Below, one piece after another: positions 33,688 to 42,647 of a stretch of DNA of 64,000 nucleotides (positions within the stretch are counted from its first letter, which is position 1; each line of letters starts with the position of its first letter). Made by a program: the position numbers and the translations under genes. The notes under the pieces are model-generated. The model was given only the letters and a program-made list of their open reading frames with translations, did not search any database and was not told the DNA's origin. The stretch is taken from assembly GCA_902478715.1 (NCBI GenBank), contig CABSMC010000001.1, positions 37,479-101,478 on the forward strand, written 5' to 3'. The DNA is from an uncultured Adlercreutzia sp. Its GTDB lineage: Bacteria > Actinomycetota > Coriobacteriia > Coriobacteriales > Eggerthellaceae.

Positions 33688-35872
33688 AAGCGAGCAGGCC
33701 CGCGTCCTGCGCCGGCGCGTGCTCGGCGGCCTCATTCGCAACCTGCTGCTGTTCAGCGGGGCCTTCGCCCTGGCCTGCCTGGCCATCGAGACCTTCATGG
33801 TGCCTTCGATCGCGAACTGGGTAGCCGACTCAACCTCGTCCTGGCGCACCCTGAACTCCTCCGAGCAGTTCCAGCAGATCCTCACCGACCAGGGACTGCT
33901 CGACGATGCCAACCTCTTCGACCTCTGGGTCAACGAGGCCGTCGAGGGCGGCTACACCAACGATGCGGGCACTATCACCGAGATCCAAGGCGGAGTGAAC
34001 GAGATGGAAGACGCCCTGGCGGAATACGCGAGCATGATGGCCGACTCGCCCGAGAACGCCGAGGCTGCTGCGGCCTATGCCAAGGAACGGGCTGAGAAGC
34101 TCGGGGCGGACGTGGCCGTCGCCTCGGGCACCAACGCCGCGGCCATCGGCGACGCGAGCACCTTCATCGACGACGCGACCGCCCTCGATGCCGAGACCGA
34201 CAGCGCCCCGGCCGACAAGACCGCCCGGGCCGTTCCCCTCCTTCCCTACCAGACCATTCTGACCGCCGAGGCCATTCCCGCTGACGACGCGAGCGCCGCC
34301 CAAGCCATAGCGGCCCTGCGCGTGTCGGCGTCCCTGCAGGAGCTGGGGCTTTCCCTGCCCGAGGCCCAGACGTTCATGCCGCCGGAGACCACGGTGGATG
34401 CGGCCACGCGAATCCTCGTCAGCGCCGCCGTCCTGGGCTATGATCAGCCGACACTGAACGACCTTCTGCAAAGCGCCTTTCGCCAATCCCAAGAGCAGGC
34501 CTACAGCGCCTGGCTCGACATGACCTCCGCCGAAGAGGCGCGGGCGCTGGGCGTCTCCGACGAGAACCCGGTCTGGCAAATCCAGTACGGCGAGGACGGC
34601 GTCTACCGCATGCGCGACGTCGCCACCTACACGTTCGTCAAGTCGTTCAAGCTCCCGCTGGCCCTGCTCGTCTTCGTGGCCGGCTGGCTCGCCATCATCC
34701 TGAGAGCCCTGAACCGGTCGCTGCGCTACTTCGACGAGCTGTCCGGGGCCGTGGGACGCCTGCTCGCCGACAAGGACGCCCCCATCGAGCTGCCGGCCGA
34801 CTTGTCCATCGCCCGCAACGAGCTGGCGGTCATCCGCTCGCAGTCGCTGGCCGACGAGCGCGCCGCCCACGCCGCCGAGCAGCGCAAGAACGAGCTGGTG
34901 GCCTATCTGGCCCACGACATCCGCACGCCGCTCACCTCGGTGCTCGGCTACCTGGACCTGCTGCGCGAGACAACCGATCTGCCCCGGGAGACCCTGCGTA
35001 AATACGCCGACATCGCCTATTCGAAGGCCGAGCGCTTGGAAAGCCTCATCAACGAGTTCTTCGAGATCACCCGCTACAATCTGTCGGCCATTCCCATCGA
35101 GCGGGAGACCGTGGGGGTGCGCCTGTTCTGCCAGCAGGTGGCCGAGGCGTTCTTCCCCGAGGCCGCCGCCCGCAACATCCGCATCACTGTGGATGCCGCC
35201 GGCGCCGGCCAGTTCTTCATCGATCCGGACAAGCTCGCCCGGGCGCTGGGCAACGTGCTGCGCAACGCCGTGGCCTACGCCGACGCGAACTCCGTCATCG
35301 CCATCGCCGCCCGCCAGGACGCCCGCACGACCACCATCACCGTGGCCAACCGCGGCCGCGAGATATCCGACGCCCATCTGGAGACCATCTTCGAGAAGTT
35401 CTACCGGGAAGACGGGGCGCGCTCCTCGAAGAAGGGCGGCGCGGGCCTGGGGCTCGCCATTGCCCGGGAAATCGTCGTGGCGCACCACGGCGACATCGAG
35501 GCGGCAAGCGAGCGCGGCGTCACCGTGTTCACCCTGCGCATTCCCACCCAGGGGGAGGAGATTGAAGGAGCAGCCGCCGCGCCGCGCATCCCGGGCGCGC
35601 CCGAGGGCCTCCAGCGGCCGGTTGCGCCCGTGCCGCCCCGCACCGCGCGGCCGGCGAGCGTGCGGACAATTTCCACGCCGCCTTCCGCGACGACGCGCCG
35701 CGGGGCCTCCGCCCGTCCGAATCCGCAGCACCCCGTCGGCGAACGGACGCACGCGCCGCGCCAAGGTACCTCTCCGTTAAATCCTCGTAACGCTCGCCAC
35801 GGACAGGTTCCCGCGCGTAAGACGGTACGCGATAATGATGCGACACCCCGGCGGCGCGGCCTGTCCCGCTAG
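33677..35872 (+). CDS. sensor histidine kinase with large extracytoplasmic domain
   Basis: About 731 aa. Membrane helix ~20-40, a ~290-residue outside sensor region rich in Ala/Glu/Asp, a second helix ~325-345, HAMP-like linker, H-box AHDIRTPLTSVLGYLD (His ~413), N-box NVLRNAVAYAD, G-boxes RGREISD and GGAGLGLAI. An unusual ~100-residue Pro/Arg/Thr-rich tail follows the ATPase domain. The kinase core is VanS-like, but the sensor domain is not recognised. Partner of the response regulator just upstream. Confidence 0.9.
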   Translation: MAFKSEQARVLRRRVLGGLIRNLLLFSGAFALACLAIETFMVPSIANWVADSTSSWRTLNSSEQFQQILTDQGLLDDANLFDLWVNEAVEGGYTNDAGTITEIQGGVNEMEDALAEYASMMADSPENAEAAAAYAKERAEKLGADVAVASGTNAAAIGDASTFIDDATALDAETDSAPADKTARAVPLLPYQTILTAEAIPADDASAAQAIAALRVSASLQELGLSLPEAQTFMPPETTVDAATRILVSAAVLGYDQPTLNDLLQSAFRQSQEQAYSAWLDMTSAEEARALGVSDENPVWQIQYGEDGVYRMRDVATYTFVKSFKLPLALLVFVAGWLAIILRALNRSLRYFDELSGAVGRLLADKDAPIELPADLSIARNELAVIRSQSLADERAAHAAEQRKNELVAYLAHDIRTPLTSVLGYLDLLRETTDLPRETLRKYADIAYSKAERLESLINEFFEITRYNLSAIPIERETVGVRLFCQQVAEAFFPEAAARNIRITVDAAGAGQFFIDPDKLARALGNVLRNAVAYADANSVIAIAARQDARTTTITVANRGREISDAHLETIFEKFYREDGARSSKKGGAGLGLAIAREIVVAHHGDIEAASERGVTVFTLRIPTQGEEIEGAAAAPRIPGAPEGLQRPVAPVPPRTARPASVRTISTPPSATTRRGASARPNPQHPVGERTHAPRQGTSPLNPRNARHGQVPARKTVRDNDATPRRRGLSR

Positions 35873-35942
35873 CTTCAAAACCAAAGCGAGCGTCAGCCCG
35901 AAGCGCCGTTTTCCTACTCAGCGAACACCCAAGGAGGCACCA

Positions 35943-36932
35943 TTGAACCCCATCCGCATCGGCATTCTCGGCTATGGCAATCTCGGCCGCGGCATTGAAC
36001 TGGCCGTCGCCGCCAACGACGATATGGAACTGGTGGGCGTGTTCACCCGCCGCGACCCGGCCACCGTGCATCCGCTCGGCGAGAACGTCGCCGTCTGGCC
36101 CGCCACGGAGCTGGCCGCCCATACCGACGACATCGACGTGCTCATGCTCGCCGGCGGCTCCGCCACCGACCTGCCCGAGCAGACCCCGGCAGCCGCTGCG
36201 CTCTTCAACGTGGTCGACTCCTTCGACACCCATGCCAACATCCCGGCGCACTTCGCCGCCGTCGATGCGGTGGCCCGCGAGACGGGGCACGTGGCCGTCA
36301 TCTCGGTGGGCTGGGATCCGGGCATGTTCTCGGTCTCGCGCGTTTACGCCAACGCCATCATGCCCAACGGCGCCGACTACACCTTCTGGGGCCGCGGCGT
36401 CTCCCAGGGGCACTCCGACGCCATCCGCCGCATCCCCGGCGTGGTGGACGCCCGCCAGTACACGGTGCCCGTGCCCGAGGCGCTGGAGGCCGTGCGCTCC
36501 GGTGCCAACCCGGAGCTGACCACGCGCCAGAAGCACACCCGCGAGTGCTTCGTCGTGGCCGAGGAGGGTGCCGATACGGCTGCCATCGAAGAGGCCATCG
36601 TCACGATGCCGAACTACTTCGCCGACTACGACACCACGGTCACCTTCATTTCTCAGGAAGAGCTCGACCGCGATCACGCCGGCATTCCCCACGGCGGCTC
36701 GGTCATCCGCACTGGCACCACGGGTGCCGCCGGCGAGAACACCCACGTGATCGAGTACTCACTGAAGCTCGATTCCAACCCGGAGTTCACCGGCAGCGTG
36801 CTCGTCGCCTGCGCCCGCGCCTGCTGGCGCATGGCCTGCGCGGGCGAAACGGGCTGCCGCACCATCTTCGACATCGCCCCGGCGCTGCTCTCGCCCATGA
36901 CCCCCGAAGAACTCCGCGCGAAGATGCTGTAG
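35943..36932 (+). CDS. meso-diaminopimelate D-dehydrogenase
   Basis: About 329 aa NADPH-dependent enzyme that makes meso-DAP from tetrahydrodipicolinate in one step (lysine and peptidoglycan precursor). Rossmann motif GILGYGNLGRGIE at the start, SVGWDPGMFSVSR, and FWGRGVSQGHSDAIRRIPGV are family landmarks. The start is a TTG at 35943 with AAGGAGG 5-6 nt upstream; no suitable ATG exists. It follows the sensor kinase by 70 bp and ends at a terminator. Confidence 0.93.
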   Translation: MNPIRIGILGYGNLGRGIELAVAANDDMELVGVFTRRDPATVHPLGENVAVWPATELAAHTDDIDVLMLAGGSATDLPEQTPAAAALFNVVDSFDTHANIPAHFAAVDAVARETGHVAVISVGWDPGMFSVSRVYANAIMPNGADYTFWGRGVSQGHSDAIRRIPGVVDARQYTVPVPEALEAVRSGANPELTTRQKHTRECFVVAEEGADTAAIEEAIVTMPNYFADYDTTVTFISQEELDRDHAGIPHGGSVIRTGTTGAAGENTHVIEYSLKLDSNPEFTGSVLVACARACWRMACAGETGCRTIFDIAPALLSPMTPEELRAKML

Positions 36933-36974
36933 GGCCGCACGCCCGACGGCACCAGCGAACACGCACGCTCATCA

Positions 36975-37009
36975 ACAAGCGGACCGCCCACCGGGTGGTC
37001 CGCTTGTTC
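36975..37009 (+). terminator. terminator hairpin after ddh
   Basis: AACAAGCGGACC pairs perfectly with GGTCCGCTTGTT across an 11-nt loop. Confidence 0.75.
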
Positions 37010-37059
37010 ATCGCCCGAGGCATTTTCATCGCTCGAGACAACTTGCCCCTCGGTTTTTT

Positions 37060-37247
37060 CCAAGAAATTGCGATTGTTAGCAAACGAAGAATGCCCAAGG
37101 AGACGAGGACGACGCGAAGCGGAGCAAAACCAGCTCATTGCGCCTCATCTTTCCTTTAAAATGCTCTATCTTCCCATCAGAAGATCCCGCTTCAGAACAA
37201 GACAGAGCGTGAGCCGCACCCTCTCGTGCTAACAATCGCAATTTTTG
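37060..37247. repeat. inverted-repeat element, family A copy 3
   Basis: Left arm CCAAGAAATTGCGATTGTTA (from 37060) and right arm GCTAACAATCGCAATTTTT (from 37228). The interior contains AAAACC followed five bases later by ATTGCGC, a pair of words also found (other strand) inside copy 2. The rest of the 405-bp gap between ddh and the acetyl-CoA carboxylase gene holds only the terminator. Confidence 0.75.
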
Positions 37248-37337
37248 CGAAAATAGAGGCGCGCAAATTGTCCCGAGAGCATCCGGCCGCCGTAGAGCGA
37301 GGCGCAACGCGGGGCGGCCGGAAAGCCGGATATCCTG

Positions 37338-39950
37338 CTAGAACTTCGCGAAGCGCTCTTGGCGTTGGCGGACCAGCTCGTCGGGAGCGAGGTCGGCCAG
37401 CTCCTTGTAGGCGGCGCGGACGTAATCGCGCACGGCGGCGACGGCCTCCTCCGGGTTCTCGTGGGCCGGGCCCTCCCCTTCCGAAATGACCGCATCGATG
37501 ATGCCGCATTCCAGCACCGAGGCGGCGTCCATCCGCATGGCCTCGGCGGCCTCGGGCGCGCGGGTGCGGTCCTTCCACAGGATGGAGGCGAAGCCCTCCG
37601 GCGAGAGCACCGAGTACACCGCATGCTCCTGCATGGCCACGCGGTTGCCCACGGCCAGCGCCAAGGCGCCCCCGCTTCCGCCCTCGCCCAGAAGCACGCT
37701 CACCACCGGAACGGTAAGGCCCGCCATGGCCACCAGATTGTCGGCGATGGCGTTGCCCTGGCCGCGCTCCTCGGCCTCGGTGCCGCAGAAGGCGCCCTGG
37801 GTGTCCACCAAACAGAGAATCGGCCGGCCGAACTTCTCCGCCTCGCGCATGAGGCGCAGCGACTTGCGGTAGCCCTCGGGCTGGGGGCATCCGAAGTTGC
37901 GGGCCACGCGGTCGGCCAAGTTCACGCCCTTCTCCTGGGCAATGACCGTCACGGGATGCCCCGATATCCAGCCGATGCCGGCGAGGATGGCCCCGTCGTC
38001 GGCGAAGGCGCGGTCGCCGTGCAGCTCGATGAAGCCCTCCACGATGCCGTCGAGGTAGCGTCGGGCCGTGGGACGGCGCACGTTGCGGGCGATCTGCACG
38101 GACTCCCAGGCGCTGCCCGAAGCGGCCTCGCAGCTCACCCCGGACTTGCGGGCCTCGCGCCGGGCATGGCGCTCCAGCTCGCGGCGGGACGCCTCCTCGG
38201 CTTCCTCGGGGGTTTCCGGGCGCCCGATGAGCTCGCCCACCACCGGCACCGACTCGGCCAGGCTGCGCCACAGCCCCGCGGCCTCCTCGTCGCGGATGCG
38301 CTCGCCAACGGCTCGGGCCTCGGGCGCCACGTCCACCGAGCCGTAGGCGTCCGCGCCCACCGACAGCGCGTCCATGACGCTGTGGTAGGTGACGATGCGC
38401 CCCGGGTCGTCGGCCGGGGCGTGCAGGGCCAGAAGCTGGGCCAGCACGCTGCGCATCTGGGAGCGCTCCACGATGGCGTCGACAAGCCCGTGCTCGAGCG
38501 CGAACTCCGCCGTCTGGAAGCCCTCGGGCAGCTCCTGCTTGATGGTGTCGCGGATGACCCGCTGGCCGGCGAACCCGATGAGCGCGCCGGGCTCGGCCAA
38601 GACGATATCGCCCTGCATGGCGAACGACGCCGTCACGCCGCCGGTCGTGGGGTCGGTGAGCACGGTGATGAAGGGCAGACGGGCCGCCCCCAAACGCTCC
38701 ACGGCGCAGGACACTTTCGCCATCTGCATGAGCGAGATGAGGCCCTCCTGCATGCGGGCGCCGCCGGAGGCGCAGAACACGACGACGGGCAGCCGCTCGG
38801 CGATGGCGCGATCGATCATCGCGGCCACCTTCTCGCCCACCACATGGCCCATGGAGCCCATGAAGAAGCCGGACTCCATGACCCCTACGGCCAAAGGCAG
38901 CCCCGCGATGGTCGCGCGTCCCGTGCGCACCGCTTCCTCAAGGCCACTCTTCTCGCGCTGATCGGCGATCTTCTCCGGGTAGCCCGGGAAGTCCAGCGGG
39001 TTGGAGTCGGGCATGACCGCGTTCCACTCCTCGAACGAGCCGGCGTCCACCGTGGCGGCCAGGCGCTCGTCGGAGCGCAGGCGCTGCAGGGTGCCGCAAG
39101 CCGGGCAATAGCCGCCGAGCTCGATGATCTCCTCCTTGTCGAAGAAGAGCTTGCACTTGTGGCAGCGGCGCCAATGGGTGGGGCCCTCGTCGTCGTCCGC
39201 CACCCGAGCCGGCTCGTTTTCCCAGGGCGCCTCGGAGGGCGACGCCGCACCGAGCGCGGGCGCGACGCCGGCGGGCAAAAGCTCCACCCAACCGGTGCGC
39301 AGAGTGCCCTCGGTGGCCGGGGCGAACACGCGCAGGCCGCGCTTGGCGGCGTGACGCAGGAAATAGGCGTCCTCCGCGAGCGACGCCTTGGCGCTGTCGA
39401 GGAAGATGAGCGAGGCACCGCAGGCCTTGGCCGCCGAGAGCACTGTGTAGATGTTGGCGGAAAGCGTGTCGGCGTCCACGTCGACCGTGGTGCTGCCCAG
39501 GTTGTAGGTGGGCAGCATGCGCCGGGCGAAGCCGTCCAGCGAGCGGTTGTCCACCGTGGCGAAGACCACATCGAGGCCCGCCTGCTCCATGGGCACCACG
39601 AAGGCCCGGGCGTTCTTGGCCGAGGCGATGACGAGGGCCCGGGGCTTCTCGGCGGTTCGCGCCGCATCGACGGCGAAGTCGTCGCCGATGGTGGACCGGA
39701 CGTGCTCGGAGACGTCGGCCACTTTCTCCTCCGGGTCGCGATGGGCCGCGCCGGCGCGGGCGCCCACCAGGGCCGCCGCCGTGTCCGGCAGGGTGCCGGC
39801 CGCTTCCACGATGGCGTCCAGGGCGTAGGAGACCGCCGATTTCAGCGAGCCGTCCTCGGTCGCCTCGGGGGCCGCAGAGCCGTCCTCAAGCTCGGAGACG
39901 AAGTTCCCCGCCGTGTCGAAGCTGATGTACTTGGAAGCCGCTTTGGCCAT
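37338..39950 (-). CDS. fused acetyl-CoA carboxylase carboxyltransferase (AccD-AccA) with extra N-terminal domain
   Basis: About 870 aa. Residues ~100-215 (PRALVIASAKNARAFVVPME...AAKRGLRVFAPA) resemble a degenerate biotin-carboxylase N-terminal (pre-ATP-grasp) fold. Residues ~258-530 are the beta subunit with zinc ribbon C263, C266, C282, C285 and CASGGARMQEG; ~590-870 are the alpha subunit (GDRAFADDGAILAGIG, TQGAFCGTEAEERGQ, GEGGSGGALALA). It transfers CO2 from carboxybiotin to acetyl-CoA, making malonyl-CoA. AAGGAG precedes ATG 39950, 2 nt after fabZ. accB and accC are not in the window. Confidence 0.92.
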   Translation of the reverse strand: MAKAASKYISFDTAGNFVSELEDGSAAPEATEDGSLKSAVSYALDAIVEAAGTLPDTAAALVGARAGAAHRDPEEKVADVSEHVRSTIGDDFAVDAARTAEKPRALVIASAKNARAFVVPMEQAGLDVVFATVDNRSLDGFARRMLPTYNLGSTTVDVDADTLSANIYTVLSAAKACGASLIFLDSAKASLAEDAYFLRHAAKRGLRVFAPATEGTLRTGWVELLPAGVAPALGAASPSEAPWENEPARVADDDEGPTHWRRCHKCKLFFDKEEIIELGGYCPACGTLQRLRSDERLAATVDAGSFEEWNAVMPDSNPLDFPGYPEKIADQREKSGLEEAVRTGRATIAGLPLAVGVMESGFFMGSMGHVVGEKVAAMIDRAIAERLPVVVFCASGGARMQEGLISLMQMAKVSCAVERLGAARLPFITVLTDPTTGGVTASFAMQGDIVLAEPGALIGFAGQRVIRDTIKQELPEGFQTAEFALEHGLVDAIVERSQMRSVLAQLLALHAPADDPGRIVTYHSVMDALSVGADAYGSVDVAPEARAVGERIRDEEAAGLWRSLAESVPVVGELIGRPETPEEAEEASRRELERHARREARKSGVSCEAASGSAWESVQIARNVRRPTARRYLDGIVEGFIELHGDRAFADDGAILAGIGWISGHPVTVIAQEKGVNLADRVARNFGCPQPEGYRKSLRLMREAEKFGRPILCLVDTQGAFCGTEAEERGQGNAIADNLVAMAGLTVPVVSVLLGEGGSGGALALAVGNRVAMQEHAVYSVLSPEGFASILWKDRTRAPEAAEAMRMDAASVLECGIIDAVISEGEGPAHENPEEAVAAVRDYVRAAYKELADLAPDELVRQRQERFAKF

Positions 39951-39952
39951 AG

Positions 39953-40414
39953 TTACTCCTTGGGTGCGAGCACGTACTTCTGGGTGGCCGTGGCGCAGAC
40001 CTCGCCGTCCACGGAGGCCTCCACCTCGGCCACCACGAGGCGGCGCGACGACTTCACGATGGTCGCTCGCAACGTCACCGTCTCGCCCGGGGCCACCTGA
40101 CGGCGGAACTTCGCCGCGTCTATGCCGGTGAGAAAGCCGATGCAGCCGCGCAGCTCGGGCGATTGCAGCACCGCGATGGAAGCGCATTGGGCGAGCGCCT
40201 CCATGATGATGACGCCGGGCAGCACCGGATGGTCGGGGAAGTGCCCGCGGAAGATATCCAGATCAGCCGGTACGTCCAGCTCGCCTTCGATGGAAGCGCC
40301 GGGCTCGATGGCCATAATGCGGCTCACCCACACGAACGGATCGCGATGGGGCAGAATCCCCTCGATGACCTCGCGCCCCCAGGGCAGCGGCGCCATCGCG
40401 TTCTCCTCAGTCAT
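39953..40414 (-). CDS. 3-hydroxyacyl-ACP dehydratase FabZ
   Basis: About 153 aa hotdog-fold enzyme that dehydrates 3-hydroxyacyl-ACP in fatty acid elongation. Family motifs: ILPHRDPFVWV and the active-site GHFPDHPVLPGVIIMEALAQ. Nearly directly followed by the acetyl-CoA carboxylase gene (2 nt). Separated from fabF by 183 bp containing the REP-like copy R3. GGAGA precedes the ATG. Confidence 0.95.
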   Translation of the reverse strand: MTEENAMAPLPWGREVIEGILPHRDPFVWVSRIMAIEPGASIEGELDVPADLDIFRGHFPDHPVLPGVIIMEALAQCASIAVLQSPELRGCIGFLTGIDAAKFRRQVAPGETVTLRATIVKSSRRLVVAEVEASVDGEVCATATQKYVLAPKE

Positions 40415-40456
40415 ACGTTTCTCCTTGCAACAATCTTTCGATCCTCATCTCGCCTT

Positions 40457-40561
40457 CCGTAGGGGCCGACCTTGGTCGGCCCTCGTTCGCGAGGACGTCG
40501 GCGCTTCACGTCAGCCCCATCGGGCTCCGATCCCAGGGCCGACCAAGGTCGGCCCCTACGG
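40457..40561. repeat. REP-like double hairpin R3
   Basis: CCGTAGGGGCCGACCTTGGT at the left and ACCAAGGTCGGCCCCTACGG at the right; each half is also an internal palindrome (GGGCCGACCTTGGTCGGCCC). Located between fabF and fabZ. Confidence 0.85.
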
Positions 40562-40597
40562 GGATCAACCCACCGAGAAGGCCCCTCGCGGAGCGAC

Positions 40598-41890
40598 CTA
40601 GCTGCGATACGGCGAGAAGGCCAGAGCGGCGTTGTGGCCGCCGAAGCCCAGCGAGGTCGACAGGGCCACCTTCTGCGGATAGTCGGTGACCGCCTCGGTG
40701 ACCACCGCCACCGGGCAGTCCTCGGCGGCCTCGGCGAAGCCGGCCGTGGGGGGCACCGCGTCGCGGGCCACGGACAGGGCGCACACGATGGCCTCCACCG
40801 CGCCGGCGGCGCCGAGCATGTGGCCCGTGGTGCCCTTCACGGAGGTGACCGGCACCGAAGCGGCCGCTTCCGTGCCGCCCATGAGGTTCGCGAGCGCCTT
40901 GGACTCGGTGGCGTCGTTGGCCGGCGTGCCCGTGCCGTGGGCGTTCAGGTGCCCCAAATCGGCCGGGGTGAAGCCGCCCTCGGCCAGAGCGGCGGCCATG
41001 GCGGCGGTGATGGCGGTGGCCTCCGGGTCGGGCGCGGTCATGTGGTAGGCGTCGCCCGTGCTGCCGAAGCCGGTGATCTCGGCGATGGGCGCAGCGCCGC
41101 GGGCCAGAGCGCTTTCCAACGACTCGATGACCAGGGCCCCCGCCCCCTCGCCGGCCACGAAACCGCCGCGGCGGGCGTCGAAGGGCAGCGAGGCCTCCTT
41201 GGGATCCTCGGCGCGGGTAAGGGCCGACAAATTGGTGAAGCCGGCGATGCAGATGGGGCTCACGGACTCCTCCGTGCCGCCCACGAGCGCCGCGTCGATG
41301 TAGCCGTGGCGAATGTCGCGCAGCGCCGTGCCGATGCAGTGGGCACCGGTGGCGCAGGCGGTCACCACGTTCAGGCACTCGCCGCGCATGCCGTAGCGAA
41401 TGGCCAGGTTGCCCGCCGCGATGTTCCCGATCATCGTGGGGATGAACAGGGGGTTCACGCGCTTGGGGCCCTTCTCCTCCAAGGTGGCGAAGCTCTTCTG
41501 CAGCTCGTCGATGCCGCCGATGCCGGTACCGAACACCACCGCGATGCGGTCGCGGTTCTCGTCGGTGACTTCCAAGCCGGACTGGGCCAGCGCCTCGTCG
41601 GCCGCCACGATGGCGTACTGCACGAAGCGCTCGAAGCGGCGCGCCTCCTTCTTGGTCAGGCCGTGCTCGACACCGTCGAAGTCGCGCACCTCGCCGGCAA
41701 TGTGCACCTCGTACTCGCTCGTATCGAAGCGCTCGATGGGCTCAATGCAGCACTCGCGCCCCATGAGCGCCTCCCACAACGCCTCGACGCCCACGCCGGC
41801 CGGCGTCACCGCGCCCACGCCGGTGATGACGACGCGATGGGTGCCGTCGGGCCGCCGGGTCTGAATGCTCTCGCTTGCGTTCTCGCTCAT
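40598..41890 (-). CDS. beta-ketoacyl-ACP synthase II FabF
   Basis: About 430 aa thiolase-fold condensing enzyme. Active-site Cys in VTACATGAHCIGTA, His in NAHGTGTPANDATE and in SVKGTTGHMLGAAGA. A short Ser/Arg-rich leader (MSENASESIQTRRPDG) precedes VVITGVGAVTP. The ATG overlaps the fabG stop (ATGA). Elongates acyl-ACP with malonyl-ACP. The longer upstream frame lies within fabG and is not used. Confidence 0.95.
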   Translation of the reverse strand: MSENASESIQTRRPDGTHRVVITGVGAVTPAGVGVEALWEALMGRECCIEPIERFDTSEYEVHIAGEVRDFDGVEHGLTKKEARRFERFVQYAIVAADEALAQSGLEVTDENRDRIAVVFGTGIGGIDELQKSFATLEEKGPKRVNPLFIPTMIGNIAAGNLAIRYGMRGECLNVVTACATGAHCIGTALRDIRHGYIDAALVGGTEESVSPICIAGFTNLSALTRAEDPKEASLPFDARRGGFVAGEGAGALVIESLESALARGAAPIAEITGFGSTGDAYHMTAPDPEATAITAAMAAALAEGGFTPADLGHLNAHGTGTPANDATESKALANLMGGTEAAASVPVTSVKGTTGHMLGAAGAVEAIVCALSVARDAVPPTAGFAEAAEDCPVAVVTEAVTDYPQKVALSTSLGFGGHNAALAFSPYRS

Positions 41891-42645
41891 AGGGACATAC
41901 CTCCGTCCACGCAAATGACCTGACCGGTGATGTAAGACGCCTCGTCCGATGCGAGGAAGCGCACCAAATGCGCGATGTCGTCCGGCTCGCCCAAGCGCCC
42001 GCTGCCGATGCGACTCACGATAGCCTCGCGCTGGGCATCGGAGAGCGCATCGGTCATATCGGTGGCAATGAATCCCGGCGCCACGGCGTTGGCCGTGATG
42101 TTGCGGCGCGCAAGCTCCCGGGCGAGTGACTTCGTGAGCCCGATGACGCCGGCCTTGGAGGCGGCGTAGTTCACCTGGCCCGCGTTGCCGTACACGCCCA
42201 CCACGCTGGACATGTTCACGATGCGACCCCAGCGCTGCTTCATCATCAGCTTCGCGGCGGCGCGGCAGCAATGGAAGGTGCCCTTCAGGTTGATGTCGAT
42301 GACGGCGTCGAAGTCGTCGTCGGACATGCGGGCAGCCAAGCCGTCGCGGGTGATGCCGGCGTTGTTCACGAGCACGTCCACCGACCCGTTGGCATCGGCC
42401 GCGGCGGCAATGAGCGCGTTGGCCTCCTCTTCTATGGCCACGTTGGCGGCCAAGGCCAGGGTTTCCACGCCGAACTCTTCGGCGATCTCGGCGGCTACCG
42501 CCTCGGCGGCGGGCAGGCTGCGCTCAGAAGAGCTGTTCACCACCACGTTCATGCCAGCGGCCGCCAGCTCGCGGGCCACGGCGCGTCCGATGCCGCGGGT
42601 GGAGCCGGTCACAACGGCGCAGCGGCGGTTTTCTGGTTCGGTCAC
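41887..42645 (-). CDS. 3-oxoacyl-ACP reductase FabG
   Basis: About 252 aa short-chain dehydrogenase. TGSTRGIGRAVA binds NADPH, NNAG follows, and the catalytic SSV..YAASKAGVIG Ser-Tyr-Lys set is present. Reduces 3-oxoacyl-ACP. Starts 2 nt after the fabD stop and overlaps fabF by 4 bp. Confidence 0.95.
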   Translation of the reverse strand: MTEPENRRCAVVTGSTRGIGRAVARELAAAGMNVVVNSSSERSLPAAEAVAAEIAEEFGVETLALAANVAIEEEANALIAAAADANGSVDVLVNNAGITRDGLAARMSDDDFDAVIDINLKGTFHCCRAAAKLMMKQRWGRIVNMSSVVGVYGNAGQVNYAASKAGVIGLTKSLARELARRNITANAVAPGFIATDMTDALSDAQREAIVSRIGSGRLGEPDDIAHLVRFLASDEASYITGQVICVDGGMSL

Positions 42646-42647
42646 GT

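Noticed and set aside
35835..35942. Upstream ATG extension of the DAP dehydrogenase gene
   Set aside because: The extension has no Rossmann-like sequence, and a strong AAGGAGG sits right before the TTG at 35943.
191..37247. Family A elements as ends of an insertion sequence
   Set aside because: No transposase gene lies between any pair and the arm spacing is only 120-150 bp, so at most they are non-autonomous.
37359..40100. Very long open frame on the plus strand opposite the acetyl-CoA carboxylase gene
   Set aside because: GC-rich codon usage of the true gene leaves the opposite strand open; the protein text is low-complexity His/Gly/Arg and has no domain.
40472..41923. Long plus-strand frame opposite fabF
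   Set aside because: Antisense shadow of fabF; no motif and no ribosome-binding site.
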